From positions 1 through 28,106 of the forward strand of contig NZ_JYJF01000100.1 in NCBI RefSeq assembly GCF_000955975.1: 28,106 nucleotides of DNA, read 5' to 3'. The notes under the pieces are model-generated. The model did no database searches and had not been told where the DNA came from. It saw only the letters and a program-made list of their open reading frames with translations. The DNA comes from Saccharothrix sp. ST-888 (GTDB lineage Bacteria > Actinomycetota > Actinomycetes > Streptomycetales > Streptomycetaceae). Positions 21,743 to 28,106 of this stretch are shown piece by piece; the stretch's first letter is position 1, and every line of letters begins with the position of its first letter. The translations under genes were made by a program, and so were the position numbers.

Positions 21743-22738
21743 ATGGCCGGCAACAGCGCACGCAGGAACCGCCGCAACCCCGGGTCGAAGAAGGGCGCGA
21801 GTGTCGGGACCGGCGGCCACAGCCGGAAGGCGCTTCAGGGCAAGGGCCCGACCCCGCCCGGTGAGGCCCGCAAGGGGCACCCCAAGCAGCGCGCCGCCAA
21901 CGCCGCGGTGAAGCGCGAGCGCGACGCCAAGGCCCGCGCCGGTATGCGCCGGGCCGGTGGCGCCGGGCGCGGCGGGCGCGGCGGTGCGGGCGCGGCGGAG
22001 CTGGTGGTCGGCCGCAACTCGGTGGTCGAGGCCCTGCAGGGCGGTGTCCCGGCCAACGCGCTGTACGTGATGCAGTTCATCGACACCGACGACCGCGTCC
22101 GCGACGCCTTCCAGGCCGCCAACGACCGCGGTGTCCCGCTGATGGAGGCCCCGCGCGCCCAGCTGGACCAGATGACCGGCGGCCTGAACCACCAGGGCCT
22201 GGTGCTCCAGGTCCCGCCGTACGAGTACGCGCACCCGGACGACCTGATCGTGGCCGCCTCCGAGTCCGGCGAGGACGCGCTGATCATGGCGCTGGACGGG
22301 GTCACCGACTCCCGCAACCTCGGCGCCGTGGTCCGCTCCGCCGCCGCCTTCGGCGCGCACGGCGTGGTCATCCCCGAGCGCCGGGCCGCCGGTATGACGG
22401 CGGGCGCCTGGAAGACCTCCTCGGGTGCGGCGGCGCGGCTGCCCGTCGCCCGTGCCACCAACCTCACCCGGGCGCTGGAGGCGTACCAGAAGGCCGGTCT
22501 GATGGTCGTCGGCCTGGCCGCCGACGGCGAGGCCGAGATCGGCGACCTGGACGCGCTGACCGGCCCGGTCGTGATCGTCGCGGGCAGCGAGGGCCGCGGC
22601 CTGTCCCGGCTGGTCTCCGAGACCTGCGACATCCGGGTGCGGATCCCGATGCCGGGCCAGACCGAGTCGCTGAACGCCGGTGTCGCGGCGGGCATCGTGA
22701 TGTACGAGGCCGCGCGGCTGCGCGCCAAGCGGGGCTGA
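21743..22738 (+). CDS. rlmB: 23S rRNA (guanosine-2'-O)-methyltransferase, RlmB/TrmH family
   Basis: 331 residues, SPOUT-class enzyme that methylates a ribose in 23S rRNA (G2251 in E. coli). About 80 basic, disordered residues (ARRNRRNPGSKKGASVG and Arg/Gly stretches) come first, typical of actinobacterial members. The substrate-binding domain starts at VVGRNSVVEALQ (about 89). The SPOUT domain carries DGVTDSRNLGAVVRSAAAFG (motif 1), AWKTSSGAA, IVAGSEGRGLSRLV (motif 2) and IPMPGQTESLNAGVAAGI (motif 3, knotted cofactor site). GGAAG lies before the ATG. It follows cysS as in mycobacteria. The target guanosine is inferred from family only. Confidence 0.93.
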   Translation: MAGNSARRNRRNPGSKKGASVGTGGHSRKALQGKGPTPPGEARKGHPKQRAANAAVKRERDAKARAGMRRAGGAGRGGRGGAGAAELVVGRNSVVEALQGGVPANALYVMQFIDTDDRVRDAFQAANDRGVPLMEAPRAQLDQMTGGLNHQGLVLQVPPYEYAHPDDLIVAASESGEDALIMALDGVTDSRNLGAVVRSAAAFGAHGVVIPERRAAGMTAGAWKTSSGAAARLPVARATNLTRALEAYQKAGLMVVGLAADGEAEIGDLDALTGPVVIVAGSEGRGLSRLVSETCDIRVRIPMPGQTESLNAGVAAGIVMYEAARLRAKRG

Positions 22739-22743
22739 CCGCC

Positions 22744-22811
22744 GCCGCCGGGATTCCGTCCGGCGGCTTTGTGACCGTCAACCGATCGGGCCTGACCGGG
22801 CCCGATCGGTT
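22744..22811 (+). terminator. Two tandem terminators after rlmB
   Basis: First hairpin: GCCGCCGG (22744-22751) with CCGGCGGC (22760-22767), followed by TTT. Second: AACCGATCGGGCC (22780-22792) with GGCCCGATCGGTT (22799-22811), perfect 13-bp stem. They close the carD-to-rlmB region. Confidence 0.8.
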
Positions 22812-22860
22812 TGCGCATGATCACTTCAATCACCGCCAGGAATCCACCCAGGAGAGTGTC

Positions 22861-22883
22861 CTAACCGGCTGTCACCCGGTTAG
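22861..22883. promoter_or_regulatory. Palindromic operator candidate at the DoxX gene
   Basis: CTAACCGG and CCGGTTAG form a perfect 8-bp inverted repeat with a 7-nt spacer. Its right arm contains the best -10-like sequence in front of the GTG start (22890), so a bound regulator would block the promoter. Confidence 0.55.
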
Positions 22884-22889
22884 ACGGGT

Positions 22890-24698
22890 GTGGACACCAG
22901 AACACCTCGGCGCCCGGGGCAGGGCAGCTCGGCGGGGATAGACGACGACGGTCCCGGCCTCAACACGGTCAAGGTTCCGTCCGACCCGGCCAGGCTCAGC
23001 AGCACCCAGGCCAGTTTCCGGGTACGGCTCTCCACCCCGGCGACCTCGCTGATCGAGTCCCCGGCCGGTGCGGCCTTCGGCGATCCGTACCGCATGCAGA
23101 GCCTCGGCGGCAGGCCGATGGTCACCCCGCAGGTCGTGGTGGACGGCGCGGCGTTCGCGGCGCTGGCCGGTGTCGGCATGGTCGGGTCCGCGGTCGCGGC
23201 CGGGTCCGTCGGCACGCCGGTACGGCGCAAGGGCCGGGTCACCGCCGTCACCTGGACCGGGCAGGCCGCGCCGGGCGACGTGGCCGCGACCCAGCTGCTC
23301 GAAGCCGTCCGCCTCAACACCGTGCCCGCCCCGGCGGCCGCGCCCGGCGGTTCGGGCCCGCTCGGCATGGAGGACACCCAGCGGCTGGAACCGTACCCGC
23401 AGTCCGGCGCGTACGGGCAGCCCGATCCGTACGGGCGTCCGGAGCCGTACGGGCAGGCCGTGCCCAAGCAGTCGGGCTCGCCCGAGGGCGGCGGCCGCGG
23501 CCGTCCGGGCGGGGGCTCCTACGGGGGCTCTTCCGTGGCACCGGGGATGCGGATGCGGCCCCCGTGGACGCCCGGCGGCGAGCTGCCCGAGGCCGGCTAC
23601 CCGCCCAGCGGGGAGACCCGGCACGCCTGGTACCCCGGCCGGAAGGTCGACCTCGGCCTGGTGCTGCTGCCGCTGCGCGTACTGCTCGGCTCGCTCTCGG
23701 TCTACGCCGGGTTCAGCAAGCTCTGCGACCCGGTGTACTTCGACGGCGGCCAGCGCGGTTCGATGATGCGCTGGCTCGGCTCGCTGCACCCCTGGAAGGT
23801 GGCGCAGCCGCTGCTCGACTTCGCCATGGCGCACCCCGTCGGAGCCGGGCTCGGCGTGGCGTTCACCGAGGTCGTGGTCGGCGTCCTGTCGATCCTCGGC
23901 CTCTGGCAGCGGCTCGCGGCCGCGGCGGCGATGGCACTCTCCGCCGCCCTGCTCTTCACCGTCAGCTGGCGGGCCGTCCCGGTCTACGACGCGCCCGACC
24001 TGATCTTCCTGGCGGCCTGGAGTCCGCTGCTGATCGCCGGAGCCCCGTTCGGCTCGCTGGACGGCCGGATCGCCCTGGAGGCCTGGCGCCGCTACGGTTC
24101 CGACGCCCCGGCTGCGCTGCGCCGCCGGATCCTGCGCCGCGGCACGGTGGTCACCACGCTGGTGGTCGGCACGACCCTGCTGATCGGCTCCACGCTGGGC
24201 GCGGCGGTCCGTACCGGCGGCCGTCCCGGCCCTGCGCCGGTCAAGCCGCCGACCGACTACGGGTCCCCCGTGTGGCCGGCCACCGGCCCGTCCCCGGTGC
24301 CCGTTCCCCCGGTCGCGCCCGTGCCGCTGCCCAGCGCGGCCGCCTCGGCCCCGCAGTCCCCGTCGTCCACACCGTCACCCTCGGCCTCCTCCCCGTCCGC
24401 AACGTCCTCGTCCGCGGGCAAGGGCACGAAGTCGCACTCCACGAAGACGGAGCGGAGCCCGAGCGGCTCCGGAGGCGAGGGCAGCGGAGCCGGCGGTGCG
24501 GGCGGCCGCAGCGGCGGCGGGACCGCCACCGGCTCGGGCTCCGGCCCGAGCGGCTCCACCCCGAAGTCGGGCTCCACGGGCGGCGGCCTGCTCGGCGGGG
24601 TCCTCGGCAGCGGCCCGATGACCGACCTCCCGGCCCTCGGGATGAGCGGCAGCCGCTACGGCGCGGGCAGCGGCAGGCCGGGAGGTACGACCGTCTGA
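22890..24698 (+). CDS. Large DoxX-family membrane protein with disordered ends
   Basis: 602 residues in three parts. Residues 1-250 are cytoplasmic, mostly disordered, with PYGQPDPYGRPEPYGQ-type repeats (about 170-190) and Gly-rich runs. Residues 250-440 hold the DoxX-like membrane unit of about four spans (VDLGLVLLPLRVLLGSLSVYAG, VGAGLGVAFTEVVVGVLSIL, LAAAAAMALSAALLFTVS, TLVVGTTLLIGSTLGAAV; the first read in parts). Residues 445-602 are a Pro/Ser/Thr/Gly tail without defined fold. DoxX proteins link to quinone or thiosulfate oxidation and oxidative stress, but redox residues cannot be pointed to here. Usual DoxX proteins are 130-200 residues. Start is GTG 22890 (another GTG at 22888 is out of frame); no Shine-Dalgarno is seen. 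Confidence 0.8.
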   Translation: MDTRTPRRPGQGSSAGIDDDGPGLNTVKVPSDPARLSSTQASFRVRLSTPATSLIESPAGAAFGDPYRMQSLGGRPMVTPQVVVDGAAFAALAGVGMVGSAVAAGSVGTPVRRKGRVTAVTWTGQAAPGDVAATQLLEAVRLNTVPAPAAAPGGSGPLGMEDTQRLEPYPQSGAYGQPDPYGRPEPYGQAVPKQSGSPEGGGRGRPGGGSYGGSSVAPGMRMRPPWTPGGELPEAGYPPSGETRHAWYPGRKVDLGLVLLPLRVLLGSLSVYAGFSKLCDPVYFDGGQRGSMMRWLGSLHPWKVAQPLLDFAMAHPVGAGLGVAFTEVVVGVLSILGLWQRLAAAAAMALSAALLFTVSWRAVPVYDAPDLIFLAAWSPLLIAGAPFGSLDGRIALEAWRRYGSDAPAALRRRILRRGTVVTTLVVGTTLLIGSTLGAAVRTGGRPGPAPVKPPTDYGSPVWPATGPSPVPVPPVAPVPLPSAAASAPQSPSSTPSPSASSPSATSSSAGKGTKSHSTKTERSPSGSGGEGSGAGGAGGRSGGGTATGSGSGPSGSTPKSGSTGGGLLGGVLGSGPMTDLPALGMSGSRYGAGSGRPGGTTV

Positions 24699-24714
24699 CC
24701 GTACGGCTTCCCGG

Positions 24715-24758
24715 GCGGCTGCCGGGTCTCTCCCGCTGGGGAGGGGCCCGGCAGCCGC
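24715..24758. terminator. Terminator after the DoxX gene
   Basis: GCGGCTGCCGGG (24715-24726) pairs with CCCGGCAGCCGC (24747-24758), with an inner CTCTCCC / GGGGAGGG pairing, 16 bp after the stop. Confidence 0.8.
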
Positions 24759-24795
24759 GCTGTGTCGGGGCTGGCGCGGCGGTGGGACGCTCGCC

Positions 24796-24835
24796 CTGGT
24801 GCTGGTGCTGGTGCTGGTGCTGGTGCTGGTGCTGG
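24796..24835 (+). repeat. Hexanucleotide microsatellite (CTGGTG)6
   Basis: Six exact copies of CTGGTG followed by a partial CTGG. It is non-coding by the present annotation and likely to vary in copy number between strains. Confidence 0.9.
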
Positions 24836-25050
24836 AGATGTGCGGGGCTCGGCGACGGGAAGAGAGGGAGTCGGCTCGGCTCGGCTGGGTGCTGGGCGCC
24901 CTGTCGCGGACATCCGGGTTCTCGGGGCGCGGGGGAGCGTGGGCTCGGCGCACTACGGCGGTGGGTGGTTCGCGCGCAGTTCCCCGCGCTCCCAGGACGG
25001 CTGCTCCTGCCGCGCGGGCCCGCTCGCTCGCCTGGGTGCCTGCCGTGCGG

Positions 25051-25854
25051 TCAGGCGGGACCGATACCGGAGGCGAGCTCCTTGGCGGCCTCGGTGAGGT
25101 CCTTCGCGGTGTCGATGGCCCGCCAGTAGCAGCCCTGCGGCAGCTGGTAGCCCGCCAGCCGCCTGCTGCGGGCGAGCTGCGGGAAGGTGGTGCGCTCGTG
25201 GTCGCCGATGTCCGGCAGCAGCTCACGGAACTCCGGCCCGAAGACGTACAGTCCGGCGTTGATCGGGAACGGGGACGGCGGCGCCTCGATGAAGTCCAGC
25301 ACGTTGCCGAACTGGTCGGTCTCCACGGCTCCCCAGGGGATCCGCGGCCGGGCCAGCGCGAGCGTGGCGACGGCGTCGCGCTCGCGGTGGAAGGCGGCCA
25401 TGTCGCGAAGGCTGAAATGCGTCCAGATGTCGCCGTTTGCGGCGTACCAGTCCTCGTCCGGGCGGGGCAGCGCCTTCGAGGCGTGCTTCAGTCCGCCACC
25501 ACGGCCGAGCGGCTCGACCTCCACCACCGTGCGGACGTTCAGCGGCAGCTCGGTGCTGTCCAGCCACTCCTGGAGCACCTCCGCCAGGTGCCCGCAGGAG
25601 ATCACCACATCGGTGACGCCCTCCGCGGCCAGCCATGCCAGCTGGTGCCCGAGGATCGGCACCCCGGTGCCGGGGATCTCGACCAGCGGCTTCGGCCGGT
25701 CGTCCGTGTACGGGCGCAGCCGGGACCCCTGGCCGCCGGCCAGGATGACGGCCTGGGTCACGGTTGGCGGGGCGACGTGCGGCGGGGCGACGTGCGGCGG
25801 GGCGACGTGCGGCGGGGCGACGTGTGGGGTGGGGTGCGGCGCGGCAGCGGTCAT
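25051..25854 (-). CDS. NDP-sugar nucleotidyltransferase (sugar-1-phosphate type) with HVAPP repeats
   Basis: 267 residues. After an N-terminal lead (MTAAAPHPTP then four HVAPP units, about residues 11-30) the nucleotidyltransferase core begins at VTQAVILAGGQGSRLRPYT, with the signature GGxGxRLxPLT-like loop and the Lys of RPKPLVEIPG. Further: GVTDVVISCGHLAEVLQEWL, the sugar-binding ANGDIW with its metal-ligand Asp, WGAVETDQFGNVLDFIEAP and PINAGLYVFGPEF. Enzymes of this type make NDP-hexoses from sugar-1-phosphate; the nucleotide and sugar cannot be told. No partner domain such as a left-handed helix follows. Start at the ATG 25854: TATTGT (25867-25862) ends seven nucleotides before it, implying a leaderless message; the GTG at 25761 would drop the repeats. 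Confidence 0.87.
   Translation of the reverse strand: MTAAAPHPTPHVAPPHVAPPHVAPPHVAPPTVTQAVILAGGQGSRLRPYTDDRPKPLVEIPGTGVPILGHQLAWLAAEGVTDVVISCGHLAEVLQEWLDSTELPLNVRTVVEVEPLGRGGGLKHASKALPRPDEDWYAANGDIWTHFSLRDMAAFHRERDAVATLALARPRIPWGAVETDQFGNVLDFIEAPPSPFPINAGLYVFGPEFRELLPDIGDHERTTFPQLARSRRLAGYQLPQGCYWRAIDTAKDLTEAAKELASGIGPA
25766..25825 (-). repeat. Four 15-bp tandem repeats encoding HVAPP units
   Basis: GGCGGGGCGACGTGC occurs four times without gap (25766-25780, 25781-25795, 25796-25810, 25811-25825, the last with one change). Because the period is a multiple of three, copy changes keep the nucleotidyltransferase frame. Confidence 0.93.
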
Positions 25855-25943
25855 GCCGAGAACAATAAGGTCCGCTGCCGGTGCTGCGGAGTGCCGTCGA
25901 GTGCTGTCGAGTGCTGGGGTGGCCGGGGGCGACTTGGGTGGGG

Positions 25944-26381
25944 TCAGCCGACCACGCCGGCCGCGAAGGAGCCGTCGCAGACCGGGCGGGCGAAGGAGCG
26001 GGCCCGCTGGACGTCCCCCTGGTACTTGCGTACGGCGGCGCGCCCGAGGTCCGCGGCCAGGTTGCTGCAGTACGGGGTGAGGGCCGGCTTCTCGCGCATG
26101 GTGCGCTCCAGCAGGTCGAGCGCGGTGCCCGGGTTGTGGTTGCGGAGCTCGTCCATCAGGTCGGCCCGGAGGGCGTCCTGCGGGGAGAGCCCTTCGGTGC
26201 TGCCGGTCGTGGTGGCGCGGCCGATGGTGCCGTCGCCGCTGGACGCCGCGACCACCTGCTGGTCGAGACCGGTGGGCGGGGCCCAGGGGACACGGGTCAC
26301 CGCGAGGGTGCCGGTGGTCACCAGAATCACGGGCAGGGTGAGGGCAACGGTCTGGCCGATGCGGCGCACGAGCTGTTTCAC
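25944..26381 (-). CDS. Small exported or membrane-anchored protein of unknown function
   Basis: 145 residues. A basic MKQLVRRIG start and one hydrophobic stretch (about 10-30, TVALTLPVILVTTGTLAVT) make a signal peptide or N-terminal anchor; no lipobox. A Ser/Thr/Gly-rich linker (45-65) leads to a helical domain (about 66-140) with TALDLLERTMREKPALTPYCSN and ARPVCDGSFAAG, whose two Cys could form a disulfide outside the cell. I do not recognise a family. GTG start at 26381; TACTCT (26394-26389) ends seven nucleotides before it and there is no Shine-Dalgarno, so it is probably leaderless. It lies between msiK and the nucleotidyltransferase gene on the same strand but has its own promoter. Confidence 0.75.
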   Translation of the reverse strand: MKQLVRRIGQTVALTLPVILVTTGTLAVTRVPWAPPTGLDQQVVAASSGDGTIGRATTTGSTEGLSPQDALRADLMDELRNHNPGTALDLLERTMREKPALTPYCSNLAADLGRAAVRKYQGDVQRARSFARPVCDGSFAAGVVG

Positions 26382-26499
26382 GTTCAGGAGAGTAGCGGTG
26401 GGTGGGTGCCGTATTGCACTCCGTTACACCATCGAGTGAGTCGTGTCCTGATTTATCCGTCCGGCGTGTTGACGCATGGTCGGCGCACGGGCCGATGCG

Positions 26500-26534
26500 C
26501 GAGCCCCCGGCGGACACCGTCCGCCGGGGGCTCG
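26500..26534 (-). terminator. Terminator after msiK
   Basis: A perfect 16-bp stem (26500-26515 with 26519-26534) around ACC lies 55 bp after the msiK stop, separating it from the next gene on the same strand. Confidence 0.8.
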
Positions 26535-26588
26535 TCGCTGTTCGGTTCACCGCGTCCGGGTCACCCTGCCGGGTTCACCGGGGCCGGC

Positions 26589-27680
<1,092 letters not shown>

Positions 27681-27760
27681 GACTGTGCTCTCCTTCACCG
27701 GCAGGAACGTGCCGGACGATCCGAGTAAAGGGTTGGGTTGTCGTGTCGCCGCCCCGCCCT

Positions 27761-27778
27761 GAATGGTCTGAACCATTC
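27761..27778. promoter_or_regulatory. DasR-type operator (dre) upstream of msiK
   Basis: GAATGGT and ACCATTC form a perfect 7-bp dyad around CTGA. On the gene strand it contains TGGTTCAGACCATT, identical over 14 bases to the LPMO-promoter site at 11980-11993 and close to the DasR core TGGTCTAGACCA. msiK is a reported member of the DasR regulon in S. coelicolor, which supports the call. Confidence 0.7.
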
Positions 27779-27929
27779 GACGGCTCGGCTCCCGGCGACG
27801 CTACCGGCCGGTTCACTCCCTGTCAGCCCCCCACAGCACCCGATTTCGGCATCGATCCGATCACAACCGGGACAGCCCGGTCATACCGGTCACCTTGATA
27901 TCCGCCGCCACCACGCGCCCCCGTCCCGG

Positions 27930-27935
27930 TAGACT
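27930..27935 (+). promoter_or_regulatory. -10 element of tRNA-Thr
   Basis: TAGACT 41 bp before the mature tRNA 5' end matches TANNNT. A TTGATA exists at 27895-27900 but the 29-nt gap is too wide for a standard -35. Confidence 0.45.
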
Positions 27936-27976
27936 GCCCCTGGTGCCGCCGTGGTCCATCCGCGGACGGTCACCGC

Positions 27977-28050
27977 GCCTCCTTAGCTCAGCTGGCCAGA
28001 GCACCGCTCTTGTAAAGCGGGGGTCGTCGGTTCGAACCCGACAGGGGGCT
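27977..28050 (+). tRNA. tRNA-Thr (anticodon TGT)
   Basis: 74 nt cloverleaf: acceptor GCCTCCT with AGGGGGC (one G-T pair), D arm GCTC-AGCTGGCCA-GAGC, anticodon arm CCGCT-CTTGTAA-AGCGG with anticodon TGT at 28011-28013, T arm GTCGG-TTCGAAC-CCGAC, discriminator T. No CCA is encoded, normal for this group. It reads ACA codons, rare in this GC-rich genome. Confidence 0.96.
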
Positions 28051-28068
28051 CGCGTCTGACCTGCGAAA

Positions 28069-28096
28069 AGCCCCGGACCAAGATCGGTCCGGGGCT
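28069..28096 (+). terminator. Terminator after tRNA-Thr
   Basis: AGCCCCGGACC (28069-28079) pairs with GGTCCGGGGCT (28086-28096), flanked by GAAAA and CTTTTC, the only hairpin in the window with a clear T tract. Confidence 0.9.
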
Positions 28097-28106
28097 CTTT
28101 TCATGA

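Larger units (their letters stand above)
24699..25050. other. Gene-free region between DoxX and nucleotidyltransferase genes
   Basis: 352 bp between convergent genes. It holds a strong terminator (24715-24758) and a hexanucleotide repeat (24796-24835). ORFs crossing the repeat (poly Leu-Val or Ala-Pro) are products of the repeat and lack ribosome binding sites. I saw nothing else. Confidence 0.55.

Noticed and set aside
22832..22860. GGAAT before the DoxX gene as a sigma-R promoter
   Set aside because: No GTT occurs at 18-19 nt spacing.
24656..24913. 85-codon minus-strand ORF with an Ala-Pro run
   Set aside because: Created by the CTGGTG repeat, no Shine-Dalgarno, overlaps the DoxX gene end.

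Overview
The window is high-GC actinobacterial DNA with typical Streptomycetaceae gene content (Streptomyces or Kitasatospora; I cannot separate the two from this sequence). The evidence is strong third-position GC bias, mycothiol biosynthesis (mshA), an F420/PPOX-type protein, CarD, a phoU/phoR-phoP divergon with 11-bp PHO-box repeats, MsiK, and several apparently leaderless genes. There are 28 protein genes well supported by content or signals, one short leader ORF and one tRNA. I see no insertion sequence, phage gene or CRISPR array. Base composition is even throughout, so this looks like core chromosome.

Left part (1-7100): a NarL/LuxR-type response regulator; a 19-codon leader ORF and hairpin in front of an alpha/beta-hydrolase-fold protein whose nucleophile position is Asn; an XRE regulator with a palindrome upstream; an Ala/Lys-rich coiled-coil protein resembling mycobacterial HbhA; a DUF2516 membrane protein; and, on the other strand, a receiver-PP2C (RsbU/SpoIIE-like) phosphatase. 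A macrodomain protein and a small methyltransferase follow.

Middle (7100-17040): mshA, a YbjN-domain protein, an MFS exporter, gpmA, an AA10 lytic polysaccharide monooxygenase (LPMO), a tiny Cys-rich protein, phoU, phoR-phoP and a DUF461-like lipoprotein. The order mshA / YbjN / transporter / gpm / sensor kinase / regulator parallels mshA-Rv0487-Rv0488-gpm1-senX3-regX3 of Mycobacterium tuberculosis, with the LPMO, Cys-rich gene and phoU inserted. A sigma-R-type promoter precedes mshA and a tripartite PHO box lies between phoU and phoR.

Right part (17040-28106): carD, ispD, ispF, a PPOX-fold flavin/F420 protein, cysS and rlmB, the same block as in mycobacteria (carD-ispD-ispF-cysS-trmH type). 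Then come a long DoxX-family membrane protein, an NDP-sugar nucleotidyltransferase with an N-terminal pentapeptide repeat, a small exported protein, msiK (shared ATPase of sugar importers) and tRNA-Thr(UGU). ispD has no ATG, GTG or TTG at the position its fold requires; a CTG preceded by a good Shine-Dalgarno is the only fitting start.

Links between genes: near-identical 14-bp DasR-type operator sequences lie in front of both the LPMO gene and msiK, 15.8 kb apart, suggesting common control by aminosugar (chitin) availability. The most unusual items are the 59-residue protein with nine cysteines beside the copper-dependent LPMO, the leader-ORF/hairpin arrangement at 840-1010, the CTG start of ispD, and the set of seven genes whose -10 hexamer ends 6-7 nt before the start codon.
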